Notes: generated by a model not told the origin, from the letters alone. Positions 32,079 to 44,836 are shown, counted from the stretch's first letter. The stretch: DNA of 64,000 nt from Zygnema cylindricum (GCA_037447655.1 JBBHKE010002200.1:1-64000), one strand, 5' to 3'. Made by a program: numbers and translations.

Positions 32079-32650
32079 CCGTCCGCCATCGGACATCATG
32101 TTCGGAATGCACTTTTTCGTTTTTGAAGAATTTAGAAAACGAAGCGCACGGACGTGAACCGTACAAGAATTCATTCCGTCGCAAACTTATGAACAAACTA
32201 GGGGACCAATCACATAAGAGAACACGTAATGTCAAAAAAAAAAAAAAAAAAACACCGATGGAAAAAAAGGTTTGTGTCCAAAGTTCCTTCGCGGTTATTT
32301 TCGGTCTGTACAAACGCTTGCGTGGCAGTACATTTTGGTTTGGAAGGATTCGTACATATTATGTCCGCAAAGCGTTGTTCCTACGGACAAGTGGCTCGTA
32401 TCACGACACACTAGTTGACGTAGGCTAGCGTCACGTGCCAGTTCACGGCGGACAAAAAAAAGTACCGTTTTCATACCATACCGTTTTCTCTTTTTTCAAG
32501 TGTGAACCACGCAATTGGTTTGAATCCGTACATTCAATTCGGTCACGCGCCACGTCGCGTTTCAATGTGTTCCGTACATTTTAGTTTTACGCACGTCTAT
32601 GTTTCGTTTCGGTGCGTTTTGGTCTCGTACTGTCAGACCTGCATTCACAC

Positions 32651-33268
32651 TAGAAACGGATGGTGAATGAGATGACGAAATGAATGCTCCCGTACCATTC
32701 ATTTCACAAAAAAACAAAAAACAGAGGCGCCAAACAGTTCGACCGCTCGGCTGTCAACCTTTTTGGAGCGTAGCGACAGACAAAATATACTTTTTGGAGC
32801 GTAGCGACTGACAAACATACGGTCAAGTGCGTCAAAATTTGACAACTGTGGTAAGTCATCTTCTTTTCCGTAAACCCTTTTCGGAATGCAGAATTCCGAC
32901 TTTGAAGAAAAATGAAGTCGTATCCCGAATGAATGATCCGTACTGTAACTATTTTTTTTTAAATGATGACCCATTATCAAATAACCAATCAAAATCCTCT
33001 AAAACTATGTTTGTTTGTTGGATTTTTTTTTGAACCGTCCCTTTTTGTTTGGATGCTCGTTCGGTCACCGTGGAAAAAATATATGTTATTGTACCTATGA
33101 AATCGATGGATTGGTACGGACGGATATGAGTCGTCGGCGTCTACTTGTACGGCAACATGAATCACATCGCGACGTTTTTGTTGACGTCAGATGACGTCAA
33201 GGGCAATTCACGTCCAATCAAAAAAAAAAGGACATTCGTTTCTTCATCTCATTCAACATCCGTTTCTA
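32651..33268. mobile_element. TAGAAACGGATG element (618 bp)
   Basis: The ends TAGAAACGGATG.TGAATGAG and its complement, terminating CATCCGTTTCTA, form an inverted repeat of about 39 bp with few mismatches, bounded by TA. It contains two copies of a TTTTTGGAGCGTAGCGAC word near 32760 and 32790. Non-coding. Confidence 0.75.
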
Positions 33269-33285
33269 GCATAGTTCAAAACATA

Positions 33286-33870
33286 TAGTTCAAAAGTAGG
33301 TGAAAGTAGGCCCATACAATATGCCTATTGTATGCAAAACATACAATATGCCCTTAAGACCCATAGTTGGTAGAAAAATTAGGGGTTGAGCACATCGACG
33401 ATTCGCGACCAAATATTGAAAAAATCGACAAAAAAAAGTGATTTGAGGAAAACTTTTACCGTTAGAGTCAAGATCGACGTCTCGAGTATGATCTAAGAAG
33501 ATCACATGAAAACCCATATCAACAGTGGGCCGCATCCGGAATTTTGAACGCCGCTGTTTTAGTTCAAAAAAATCTCGGGCGCAGAATTCGATCACGTCCT
33601 TGAAATAGTCCACAGCGAACACCCATCGGATGCACCAGTGAGTTTAGTGCCTTTTCATCAAAGGATAAAGCGCCCGAACGGTTCAAAGTAGGCCCATACA
33701 ATATGCCTAAGCAAAAACAATATGACCTTAAGACTATTGTGAACTATTCGGACCAAAATTGGACCAATTAAAACTAGGACCAAAAAATTACTTTCACCGT
33801 GATTGATCGGACGGTCATCAAAGTAGCATCTAAGAAGATCACATCCCATAACACAACTACGATGAACAAG
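33286..33870. mobile_element. TAGTTCAAAAGTAGG element, partial or nested copies
   Basis: The left terminus TAGTTCAAAAGTAGG at 33286 is followed by CCCATACAATATGCC, AAGAAGATCACAT and other words shared with 45728-46050. A second start-like block GGTTCAAAGTAGGCCCATAC lies at 33678. The right terminus was not found. Confidence 0.6.
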
Positions 33871-36800
33871 GCACCTAATACTTGGTTTCAGTGTAAATCG
33901 CACATGTTCACTTGTATATTGATCTTTACCTTTGTTGAGGTTTGGTTCGGTCGTGGTGGTTTAAGCACACTGCTATGTCCTAGCTTTCGTGATTGTTGTT
34001 TGTTTGAGTGTCTTTGTTTTATATGCCCCTTCTTTTGTGTGTTCGTTTCTTTCGCCTCTTTTGTACGTTTTGCCTGGTTCCATTCACAAAGCTTTTCAGT
34101 TTTGGGTTTGAGTCCACTTTTATTGTCCTTCCCTTTGTACTCAAGACTGTTTATTATTGTGCTTTCTAAATAAATTATTGTTTATTTCAAATAACGTAAT
34201 GTAGTATGGCTAGGGTAAAGTTCCATTAGGACGTGTAATTGTACGACCAACATTACTGGCTGTAATATTTTGGACTGGTCCATCGTGTAAAGTCTGTAAA
34301 CCTCGAGTTCTAGTGTGTGGTCCCACGTTAAATAAGACCAGATATTAAATCATCAAATATTTTTATCACCGACCAATTTTGACTTAAATTTTTCATTTGC
34401 ATACCATGTACCTGTGTACCAAGTCATCGTACGACAGAACTCCGGTACGCTGCTTTGGACAAGGTGCTCCAGTGGTCGGCACTCTATGGAGAGAAGAGGG
34501 AGAGCCTGAAAGTCCTCCACCTTCTGTCCTGGGGTCCTTTTATCGCTGACCTTTGTCTCTGGTTTTCCGAAAACTTATGCAAACAAGAGAAATTTCGGAT
34601 GTTCCTCAGCGTGCTTTGCCAACCTGGGCGATCCATGGGGCAGTTTGTGGCGGCTTCTGACTTCTGCTGCATGCCGTGCACTAGTTTTGGTGTGACTTGC
34701 TCAACTAATTTTTATTATGGTGTTTTCTCTCGCTGTTGCTTTTGGTTTTGCTATTCTTTACGTTTCCTTCTTCCCTACGGACTCGACCCTTCCACGCTAA
34801 CTTGGGTGGTTTACCATCTCACCTTTCTAATAAAGCTCATGTCATGCTTCATGATGTTTATTCTTCCCTGGGTTTTTCTACGTATTCTGCAGTTACTGTT
34901 TTTCTTGCAATTTGGTGTTAAAAAGCTCCAACAGAGCACCCATTCATCACCTGCTGATTTTAATGTTTCCCTCCCCAAATGGTAATGATGAAATGCTTAT
35001 GAAGTCCATTTTGCAAGTCAACCTGCTCCACTAATTTCTAGTTTCACAATGCACGTTTTAAGTATTCACCAATTAGAAGCTGCACATACTATTTATTACA
35101 CGACAAATATTAACTTTTCATGTTTAATTACTGCTTAGGAGTTTCTCCTCTCCCCGTGTTTTATTCAGAGCATGTGCCCATCATACAAATATAGAAACAG
35201 AAAGCCGAATGGGAAGTCACAAAATTTTGCTGGGCTATAAAAATTCCTTAGTTGGTTCAAGGTTTTGGAAACCACCATTTGCCTTTTCAGCCACTCCATC
35301 CAGAAAAATCCATGCCATATTCACCCCATAGTTTTCAAATGTGCAAAGACAATGACCCCGTAGTGCACATGTGCCCATGCGGTACAATACGAGCACAGTT
35401 CAAGGTACAACCGCACACAGGGATTCCATTTGTTCATACTTATTTAAATTTTACTTCGCCTCTTCCACCATCATGCCCCAAGCCAAGACATGCCCCGCCA
35501 TGCGAGACTGGCGGGTGGATCGACAAAACACACCTGTGACACGCGTTATGTATGCATGAATTTTACAGATCAGGCTGCTTACAGATCCGCCTGTCCCTCT
35601 CCCTCTCTCTCCCCCTTTCCCTACCTCTTTCGCTCTCACACTCTCCCTCACTCCCTCCCGCACTCTCTCCCTCTCTCTAAAAGAAACAGAAGTCTCATCC
35701 TCAGACCGGTGGAAGACAGGCATAGGAGTATCATCGGATACTGGAGCCTTAGACCAATTAAGAAAAAAAGAGACGATAAAGATAGTAATTTAACCGAATA
35801 AATGGAGCACCAGCATCTTAAAATTCAAATTATCCACTAAAGCTGTTTTCTTCAAGAATAATAATAATAATAAAAGAAGTCGAAAACCGTTCTGTCTATA
35901 AATAGAAACAGTTGTTCTTATATTACAAAGACTCCTCGGCGCACAACTCCAGACCCACAACTTAATATTATGCTCTGTCCCTAGTCACCATGAATGCCCC
36001 ACATGGCCCCCACCCAGCTAGAACCAACCTGTCACAAACCCTTACATCTGTAAACGACCCCCATGACCCCCCTTAGGCTCCCTGGCTCTCCTCAGCGTCT
36101 AAAGCTTCCATTCAGATATGCATTCATTCCCGTTTCCTCGACATAGCAGTCCCGACCGTCCTGGGCGTGACATGTCAAGCCCACCTGGGAAAGAATTCCT
36201 AGGTTGACGAGTTGCCAACATCATCGACGCAAAAGAATGTGATTTTTTAAAACTCTCGATTATATCCAGCACTCAGCCTCGTATGGACCGAAACTTGTTT
36301 CAACCAAGTAACCGGTTTTTGGCAGTTTGGTTTACACCCAATCGATATCAGTTGAAAGCAGAATGGTTCAGTTCGGCCACACCAAGCCCGGTTTGAATCG
36401 ATGTACAAATGTACGATCTTACAGTTAAAAATAAATTACATATTAATTAGCCTACTAATGCACGGAATATGTACAAATAGCACGCAAAATTTGAAAAAAC
36501 AACATTTCAGTATTTTCTAAAGGTTATCTTAACGTTTTTAATCTTTCTAAAAAAGTTTAACGGTTTAATGGTTTGCACAGTTCGGTTCGGCAGAATCCAA
36601 CAGCGTGCTTTGTTTCGCAAGTCACAAATCCAGGTTCAAACTGAACCGGTCGGTTAGACCCACATGGAAACCGAAATGAAATGGACCGAACAGAGCCCAG
36701 GGCTAACTGCATCGCTGCATGGCCATATGTTCATCTAAACATACGATACTTGCATTAGTTTGATCCAGAGCGCCTACTCTACAGATCCTATAATGTTGAT

Positions 36801-37450
36801 TACTGGAAGAGAGTCAGCCTGTTGGTGAAGTGATAAGAGACAAAAAGGACAAAGATTTCCAAGATCTTTCCAGTGCCTTCAGGAGCACATATCTAAGGAT
36901 GAGATTGAAGTATGTACACAAACAAACAAGAAAAGTCCTGTGGTAGTATGTTTATACATCTGTAACTCTCACATAAAATGGACAAAAACGAAACTCCCAA
37001 GGGTGAAAGTCAAACAAAATTGCACTTTTAAATATGATGAAACCATAAAATATGCCTAGTCCCTGCGATAAATGGACCTATACAATCATAGCCCAGCTTA
37101 TTCAAAAACCAGAATATAGAAAGGTCTGGCACACAAACATTAAGTCTTCATCTAATTTTTTAAAAAAATTCTGCTTCAAAAAATACGTTGGATAAAAATG
37201 TGCACCGTATTCGTGCAGTCTCCCAACAAATGAACTACAGGATGGTAAACCAAAGGCTTTCCAATGTATCATAATCAGGTGAAGCAAACTAGCATACCGA
37301 AAAAGTTGTCAAAAGCCGTTAAACACCTCCAAAGTGCTGATGCCGCAACCAAAGCGCATCCCCCGCCGACATTTCCTTCTTTCTCCCTTACAAAATGTGT
37401 ACGAATCTGCACATACATCCAGCTCCGTAACGCACGAAATTGTCACTCTC
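33871..37450. other. No gene recognised; CT-rich and palindrome-like patches
   Basis: Open frames at 34455-34985 and 35252-35801 have no recognisable domain. 35590-35680 is CT-rich. CTATAAATAGA near 35897 is TATA-like and could belong to a solo LTR. 36290-36690 is rich in ACCGGTT/CGGTTCGG words in both orientations and may be a fold-back element. Confidence 0.4.
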
Positions 37451-37469
37451 AACTCTCAAAGGCTACAGT

Positions 37470-37662
37470 TGGAGGTGGAGGGGGGTGATAGGGGTGAGGG
37501 GAGGGGGAGGGAGAGGGAGAGAGGGGGGGTTGAGAGGAGGGGGAGGGGGGGGGAGGGGGGGGGGAGGGGGGGGGGGGAGGGGGAGGGGGAGGGGGGGGAG
37601 GGGGAGGGGGAGGGGTAGGGGAAGGAGGAGGGGTAGGGGAAGGGGGAGGGAGGGGGAGGGCC
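37470..37662. repeat. G-rich purine tract (GGGGGA)n-like
   Basis: About 190 bp almost entirely G with A, forming GGGGGAGG-type words. The open frames it creates on both strands are compositional artefacts. Confidence 0.9.
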
Positions 37663-38029
37663 CCTTACAATTGCTTTCCTCCACAATATTTACCTTTTAT
37701 GAACTCATTTTCCTCCATTTTTGCCATTTTTTCTTTTTTCTTTCCCTAGATATTTCCTCGTTTTTCCTGATATTTTATGTTTTTTCCCGCTTTTTTTTCT
37801 TCATTGACCTTCATCTTCCCCTGTTTTCTCCTTTGTTTCCCCCTTGTTTTTTTCCCGGTTTTTTTTTCATTTTTCCTCGTTTTTTCCCTGCTTTTTCCCC
37901 CGTTTTTTATACGCATAAACTTTCTTTTTACTTCCTTTTTAATCTTTTTTTTATTTCAGAGAACTTTACAATCTCCCTCAGATTTTGAGAAAAATGGGGT
38001 TCCAGTAAATGGGTCCCGGTGGCTTCGAA

Positions 38030-38270
38030 TAATTGGAGGACCGGGAGGGGGGGGGGGGGGGTCCCATGGACCTTTTAGCCCATTTGGAACCTTCTAGAGT
38101 ACGTTTTCATTTTTTATTTTTTTTATTTTATTTTTGTTGTTTTTTCTGGATTTTTTTTTTATTTTTTTTGGGCCGGGATTTTTTGGAAGGGGGGGGGGGG
38201 GGGGGGGGGGGGGGGGTCGCATGGTTCTTTTAAGCCTCATTTTGACCCATCTAGAGGACTTTTTTTTTTT
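38030..38270. repeat. Direct repeat carrying poly-G runs (15 and 28 G)
   Basis: Two ~90-bp segments about 150 bp apart each read CCGGGA, a G run (38047-38061 and 38189-38216), then a CATGG..CTTTTA..CC...TCTAGAG block. T-runs follow. Such G runs are prone to miscounting in assemblies. Confidence 0.75.
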
Positions 38271-38379
38271 TTTGCTGTTTTTCTAGGGGGTTTTTTTTTT
38301 TTTGTTGTTTTTCTAGTGATTTGTTTTTTTGGGGGGGTTCTAAAATTGAAGAAAAGCCTAACTCAAAAGATTGAACTTG

Positions 38380-38585
38380 TGTTAGTGTTAAGAAACAACT
38401 AGTATGAGGACTGTTTTAGTGTTAGTAATTTCATTTCCGGTGCGCATAACGTGGTCGATTCTGAACCACTAAACAAGTTGGCGTAAAGAAAAAAAAACAA
38501 TTTAGCATTGGTAGCACTATTTTGTGAGGGCAAAATAACCGGGATCGGATCAGTGTTATTAACGCTAATAGCGATTCGCGGTGTA
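38380..38585. mobile_element. TACACCGC element, right end only
   Basis: Ends AACGCTAATAGCGATTCGCG followed by GTGTA at 38585, the right terminus of the TACACCGC family. The left terminus is not recognisable. Confidence 0.5.
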
Positions 38586-38957
38586 CTCTTTGTTCTATAA
38601 CATCATCCAGAATTTCTTGCAGAGTTGGGAACAGAATTTTTTGTATCGAAATTCACGGTGTTGCACAAAACTCTCAGAAAAGACCATAGGATACACATCC
38701 ACAGCCAGAAAGCAACTCTACAACATGAACACCTGAAAAAATTGTACTCGGAGTGTCAGAGCCCACAGCAAAATTTTAGTGAATCAAATAATAAAGGTCA
38801 ACAAACATGCATCAACACCCTTTACACTTGAAAGAAATTCATCAGTTTCAGTGAGAAACGTAGATTCGATTGCACGGATATTTTTAGGACACTTCACATA
38901 TTTACTGTTGAGAACACTACCTGAGAGCCGACACGTACTTCTTCTGCACAATCGTAC

Positions 38958-39118
38958 CTGGCAGGCTCTGGTTTGTTCCTTCTGCCAGGCTTCGCCTGAG
39001 TCTGCGCCAAACACCTCACTTGCTTATCCTCAAAAACAACAGTACTTGCTGCCGTCCAGTCGCAAAGCAATAGTCCCATTCTCTTGAGCAATGCATGCAT
39101 CTTCTTCTTGTCCAGCGC
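38958..39118 (-). CDS. Possible exon of an unrecognised gene
   Basis: A 161-nt minus-strand segment between a good acceptor (TTTTCAATCAG) and a donor (CCAG|GTACGA) is open in one frame. It encodes a Lys/Arg-rich segment with ALDKKKMHALLKRMG and CDWTAAS blocks. I do not recognise the protein. It lies downstream of PEX11 on the same strand. It could be part of a separate gene, a 3' UTR exon or chance. Confidence 0.3.
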
Positions 39119-39236
39119 CTGATTGAAAATTTGAGGAATCACTAGAGAAAATAGCTTCACCCTTGCCAAAACCACACAAAGGTCAACGACTACCAAGTTG
39201 TTCGTGCTCCTTTAATCAAGTCTAGCATTGTAGTCC

Positions 39237-39293
39237 TGCTATCAAACGAGTTACATCACTACCTGCTACCAAACGAGTTACATCACTACCTAC
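39237..39293. repeat. Two 28-bp direct repeats
   Basis: CTATCAAACGAGTTACATCA and CTACCAAACGAGTTACATCA start 28 bp apart. Confidence 0.85.
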
Positions 39294-39514
39294 AGAAACC
39301 AGCCCAGCGTGGCATTTTCCCATCACCCGGTGGTGGAGATTCGGCCACAACACCACCAGCTTGAGTAGGAGGCGTAAACTTTAATTCCATCACCTAAATT
39401 ACTATGAGATAGGACCAACCCAGGAATCCTGCCTCCCAATTCCCGATTCTGCCAACAGAAGTGAGTCTGTCCAAACAAGCCTGAGGATTGCTGACCGACA
39501 AATTGCTACTGGCA

Positions 39515-39760
39515 ACCGAACTTGGAGACACTTTTCCCTGTTGCAGTGCAAAAACCGTCGGGGCCCCTAATGATGGAAAGTCCATCAGCACTGCTGCCTC
39601 AAACACGGCCTGCTGAGCTCTTTCTTTGAAGTGGGGGAATTGAGGCCGGAGTGAAGCTTGGAACAGATAAAACTGGGAGACACTTCATTCCGTGTTGAGG
39701 TGGGAACTCTCTCAGGACTGCCTGTTAATGGAAAGTACAACAGTCAGCTGGCTGAACTCC
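39515..39760. repeat. Degenerate direct repeat, ~150 bp apart
   Basis: GGAGACACTT, a GTTG segment and TAATG.AAAGT recur in the same order at about 39521-39600 and 39668-39755, with open frames on both strands. The coding strand, if any, is undecided. Confidence 0.4.
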
Positions 39761-40494
39761 TCGTTCGAAGGACGGACTGGAGGAAAGAGTGGAGCTGCGG
39801 AAGATGGTGGACTTCCAAAATAAAATCTCCAACAGAATCCAGAGCCGAATGTGCACGTGAAACAACGTGAGAAACTTAACTTTCAAGTTGTTGTCGTCAA
39901 TCATGGTCTCAGGAAAAATTATACATTAACCAAAACCGGCTGACATTGCAAATTATCGTCAAACCTTGGCGAATTTTGTAAACCTGACTGACATTCCCAA
40001 TTAAATTGTTGGGACCACAATAAAGAAGACATTCGCACGCAAGGGAACAAAAACTTATGAGCTAACAGATCGAGAGTATAGTCTAGGCCTAAAATAGACC
40101 ACTACTACACTATTTCAAAACTATCATCTTATTTCGTTCCTCTTTTTTTTTTCCGGTGACCAAAAGAGTATTCTCTATAATAAGGTACTTGCCAGGCATA
40201 GTATTCGCTCTAATGAAGTACCTGCCAAGCAAATCCTACACTCCACATACACTCTTTAGCTTTGTTGGTCTTGCTCGAGAAAATTCCTGACATGATACCT
40301 CAAAGCTTGCAGTGGAAAATATTTCAGATTCCAAGATTGAACACCATTCACAAACGGCACACAGTGTGACAACAAAAGTTGAAAGTGAAACCCTTCAAGC
40401 AACAGTCCCTAACTCCAGGACAGTTCAGTTGAAGTTAAGAAGGTCAAACAGAGAGGCAATTTACAGAAAGCCAAAAAACCAGGTTTAATTGCAG
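39761..40494. other. No gene recognised
   Basis: Downstream flank of PEX11, which probably includes its 3' UTR. No polyadenylation signal was singled out. Confidence 0.4.
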
Positions 40495-41888
40495 CTAAGA
40501 AGGTGAAATAGAATGCCAATTTTTGTGAGCACTAATGAGAGCCGATAACAGGCCGGCTCCGGCAAGCATCGCTGGTCTCGCTAGAGGACCTTTCCCCTCC
40601 CATATGTCGTTAAGGGCTAACAAACCATCAGCGAAATCCTGAACCACAGACAGCGTTTTTAGGAACTTCTTAAATTGAACAGCTTGAAGTTTTCTCAAAG
40701 TCTTCTCCCTTTCCTCAACATTAATCTGACCTTCACCATTTCTCTGCAAATCAGTCAAAAGCTTAGCCTCTGTCTCCATAAGGGAAAGTATATGAAGGGA
40801 CTTTAGGGCGACTGAACCAAAGTAGCCGATGAATTCCGCCCAGGCACTTATCTTTTGAAGCTTGTCGCTGTGGTGCTTGTCAATGGCTCCAGCTTTCACC
40901 TGTTGGAAACAGAACAGTGTCGCAGGTCAACGGACTGAAATGCACATCAGTACACCGTGCACCCGCTGTTAGCATGATGGTTTTCCCGCCCAAGTGATGA
41001 AAAAAACATTGACGCTAACTGCGATGCGCGTTGGTGCCATAAACCGACAAAAACCAGCATTTGCTTGTGATGAGAAATCTACCGCACTCCAGTGAAGATG
41101 CACAATTGGCAAAAACTCACACACTACTAACTCCCAAACGGCCCAGAAAACTGGATGAAACTAAACTGAGGCTTGTCATAACCATGGAATTTTTCATGAA
41201 CCTGTAGTTCATAGGAGTACATTCTCACTGTTTCAGAAAAAAATTGCATTCCCCTCCATGGAAAAAAAAAAAAACTATTTAAACCAAATAAAAGCCAGCA
41301 ACCGTTGATGGTCAAAAAGAAATGTCACTGTTGTATGTGAAGAACTTTTCAAGACTTTAACAAACACTGATGACGTCAGACTTTAAAACTGGCATTAGAA
41401 ATTAGCCCTCTAGCCGATTTTTCTTTTCCTTCGTGAAGAAAAAAAAAAAGCTCAACTGAAGGGTAAACAAAGAAATAAATACAAAAACAGGGAAATAAAA
41501 CTAAGGACCTTACCAGCCACACAAACTGCTCCACGAAATAATACACACCCTCCCCTGTGGTCGCCACTAGTTCCAAAAGTCCTTCGGTTGTCGTTAGCGA
41601 CGTTCTGCGCAGCGTGTTCACATTCTGCAGAAACTTCCCGAGCCGATACGCCTTCCGACTGGCGCCCACGCTGGACTCGAAACTCCTCAGCTTCTGCGCG
41701 ATATCCGTTTTGGATTCCCGCAGAGCCAGCGCAAGAGCTAGTTTGGCCGAATACCGACAAATCTTGAGGGTTTTGTCGATACCATCCCTTTTCTGCAGAA
41801 ATGCGACTGTTTGATCGAGAGTGTCCGCTCGATGGCTGCCTTTGCTCATAGCGAATACGACGGTGCAAGTTGCAGCAGCCTCGTTCAA
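40495..41888 (-). CDS. PEX11: PEX11 family peroxisomal membrane protein (two exons)
   Basis: Exon 1 is 41888-41514 and exon 2 is 40899-40495, 780 nt including the stop, or 259 residues, the usual plant PEX11 size. PEX11 proteins sit in the peroxisome membrane and drive its elongation before division. Exon 1 has the family N-terminus: TLDQTVAFLQKRDGIDKTLK, then ALALRESKTD, then LRSFESSVGASRKAYRLGKF. Exon 2 has the C-terminal block: LSVVQDFADGLLALND, then an ARPAMLAGAGLLSALIS segment and AHKNW. The donor CTG|GTAAGG and acceptor CCAACAG|GTG are both phase 0. Start choice: the first Met is at 41888; a Met at residue 14 (41849) is the alternative and gives an N-terminus more like plant homologues. 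No disruption is seen, so it looks functional. Confidence 0.88.
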
Positions 41889-42737
41889 GTCCTGCTAACG
41901 ACCTGCGAATCGATGGTCCCTCCGGAAATAGCGAAGGTTACGGCCTGGCAAGGGAGATAGATGATTCATCGATTCTTTTCTCCGAGGGTTCTCCGGCTGG
42001 GGACAACATAGCCAGGGTGACGGTTGCAAGTCCACGTGGCGTAAAAAGGAGGCCCCTCTCCACATTTATCTAAGATCGACAAGGGAAATACTGACGTGGC
42101 AGAAGATGTCACAAATCCTTTAGGTAGGTGTACGGTATCGTTCACGCTTCCGTTCGGTATCGAACTACAGCACTGTACTGCAACTTTCGACTATACAGTA
42201 CGGAACGAAAAATCGCATCTCTGGCAGGATGGTGCCGATTATGACATTGCTGGCAAGTAATGTAGCCCATCCTTCCAATTTCCACGTGGTTGTCCTACCA
42301 TCGCACGACGATCCGTTACGATCGAAAACGCTTCTTTAAATAATTTATAATTTTTTTGTTTTAAAATCGAACGTTCACGCTGTACAAACAAAAAAAACAT
42401 TAGAAAAATATAACCACAGACGAGAAAAGTAGAACAAAAAGGCACAGAACTAAAATGAAAGGTTTTTCTACATTAAAATTGAAATTGGATGCACACGACC
42501 AAACTCCTCCATTATTTGAGTTGAACTCCCTTTGGGCGTTTATGCGTGTAGCGGTCGCGATCACTTACGTGTGACACAACACAATAGACCTCGACATCAT
42601 TGGGGAAGAACAAAGGTGAGTTTGTTTGAGAAACTCTTATAAAAGTTTTGTGATGGTTTAGTCCTCTTTTTGACGTTTTTTGTCGGTTGTGTCGCTAACG
42701 ACATTCGTATTATTGGCCCGTCCGACACGGTTGTTCC
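41889..42737. other. PEX11 upstream region; nothing else recognised
   Basis: Should contain the PEX11 promoter on the minus strand, but I see no clear TATA element near the start. The rest has no recognised domain. Confidence 0.4.
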
Positions 42738-43223
42738 TTGCTTTTACCAATTTGTAGAGCAAATTTCCAAAATACACGTTTCCGTCAAAGTCACGAAAGG
42801 TGTCCCATAGAGCCCTGTTGGTCTATCATCGTTCTCTCTCTCCCTTCAAGATTTTGCATTTCCACTAGTCATGGTATATGGGCTTTAAGCTCCCCTATCG
42901 GAGCCCCTTATTTTGTTAACCAGTTTGTTAAAGACGCCTTGTTGGAAAATCTTTCCCACTCTGAGGACCTTCTCAAACTTTTGAAATCACAAGTGGCGTT
43001 TGCTATCTTAACTGGTCGCTTTTCCTAACGCCCGTTTTACTGGGAGAGCAATTTACCTCCCAACTCCCTTTCCTTTTCTCCCTTTCCGAATTTGTTGATC
43101 ACCTCGTTGCGATTGTACATCAACTTGTCCACCATGGTAAAGTAAAAGCCCGAAAAAACTACTCGCTCATAGACAAGTTGCTTTACTAATCTCTTGCGGG
43201 GGTCTCAATTTCTGTCCAAAAGC

Positions 43224-43293
<70 letters not shown>

Positions 43294-43917
43294 AGGGGGG
43301 GGGGAGAAAGAGGGAGACCCCAAAGAGTTGGGCTTTAGTGGCGCCTATTATTACTTTAAGGATTATAAAGGACGATACTCCTACTTTACCTCATGCGCTA
43401 TCTCACGGTTAATGAGGAAGTATTGCCATTTGAACAAACATTATTACTTACTCGAGCGCTCTTACCAGTCGAGGCTCAAGTTGAAGTTCTCGCACTATCT
43501 TTCCTCGTCCCCAAAAGCTACTCACGTGTGCAAAAACACGTCGATGATAAGGTAGCTACTCTCGAAGATAAAGACTTACTTGAGGCGCTTTTAATAGTTG
43601 ATGGGGGATGTTGGCTCCAATATTATTCGAGGCCTGGGGTTGGAGGAAGTTTTGTTCACACACCAATTTTTGCTTCACGCCGTTTAGCTTCTCCTCAAAT
43701 TTTTGCTACGTTTCGCTTAGAACTTGGATTGGCGCACCCTTTGCTTTCCTCGCTGCATCTCTTGTCAACCTCTAGACGAACAAGGGGTCCATTCGTTCCG
43801 TTTTTGACAAAATGGGGAGCGATCAACAATACACAACATATTGTGAGTTACAATCTTTCATGGGTTGTGAAACGTGATACATATTTAAACTCGTTGCTTT
43901 GCATTACAAAAAGTTAA
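42738..43917 (+). pseudogene. Unrecognised coding-like stretch, frame-disrupted
   Basis: An open frame at 42738-43028 is followed after a stop by more coding-like sequence. A WALVAPIITLRIIKDD block (about 43330-43390) shifts frame near 43395 into a long open frame to 43917, with LTVNEEVLPFEQTLLLT, a KSYSRVQKHVDDKVATLEDK block and LLIVDGGCWLQYYS. A (GA)n tract interrupts it. I do not recognise the family. A decayed transposon protein or a broken host gene are both possible. Confidence 0.35.
43226..43290. repeat. (GA)n microsatellite, ~65 bp
   Basis: Uninterrupted GA units followed by a G run. The Arg-Glu repeat frame is an artefact. Confidence 0.95.
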
Positions 43918-44165
43918 AAGAACTAAATATGTAACGCATTTTATCCGTATGAATGAAACCCTTGTGTCGATGGTCATCAATTGTTTATTGTTACAATCAT
44001 GCTTTGTACTTTCATGGTCTAAACTTCGTATTTTTGGAAATAGAGTTTTATTCACGTATTTAGTGAGAATGAGAACTTGAGACGAAATTTTGTACGGACT
44101 CATGATAATGAGAATGTTCGTACAGACCATAGATGTCCTATGTGCATAAAACGCACAGAGTAAAC

Positions 44166-44340
44166 TACATCGCCAATCGCTATTAGCGTAAAGGAATAAA
44201 CAACGTAAAAGAAAAATGAGCCTGATTAACGATAGGGTAAATCATTTAATATAATTTGAAATCATGGTTTTTTTTTAAATTGTATAGATGATTATATTTA
44301 AGAAGAAAAAAAATTATGGGGCACCGAGATTGGCGGTGCA
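44166..44340. mobile_element. TACACCGC family element, copy d (diverged, 175 bp)
   Basis: Begins TACATCGCCAATCGCTATTA and ends GATTGGCGGTGCA. These are inverted repeats of the same family as copies a-c, with mutations at the outermost bases. Confidence 0.6.
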
Positions 44341-44471
44341 ACAATTAATACGTACAGTGCGCATCAATCGATTTTTAAATCTTTAAAGTTCGTACCTTTC
44401 TTCGCATTCGTACACTTACGTACAACTTTCATGTATGACAGTACATTTTAGGGTTATTTAAGGGTTTTGGG

Positions 44472-44836
44472 TAGTTTTGGGTATCGGGTGAAATCATATC
44501 GCGATAATTTCGATATTCAATATATTAAATATCGATTGGTCAGGGTCCTCGATATATCGTACCGGGACCAACATAAACTATCGCGATATATTTGGTAAAA
44601 GTAGTTTTTCGTACAGATACAGTAATGAATTTTGTACGGAAAATGTATCCCCAAATGTGCGCCGGAGGGGTTTGAATAAAATTAGAAAAATAAAATAATA
44701 AAAATATTTGTATATATCGCAAAAATATCGCGATATGTAGCTTCTTGATATATCTAGGCGATATATCGAATATCGTCTCCCTGAAGTTCAATATATATAT
44801 CGAATATCGGCAATAGGTCCTCGATACCCAACACTA
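44472..44836. mobile_element. TAGTGTTGGGTATCG family, short copy 2 (365 bp)
   Basis: Starts TAGTTTTGGGTATCGGG and ends CGATACCCAACACTA. Interior has many CGATATATCG words. An internally deleted relative of the 2.4-kb element. Confidence 0.7.

Noticed and set aside
34455-34985. 176-codon plus-strand frame
   Set aside because: No known motif, composition like flanking non-coding DNA, and a comparable frame on the other strand.
37334-37988. Gly/Arg-rich and Pro-rich frames on both strands
   Set aside because: Low-complexity G-rich tract with no splice signals, unlike the Pro-rich exon at 15840-16211, which has good sites and matching phases.
43194-43412. Arg-Glu repeat open frame
   Set aside because: Produced by the (GA)n microsatellite; no domain on either side in the same frame.
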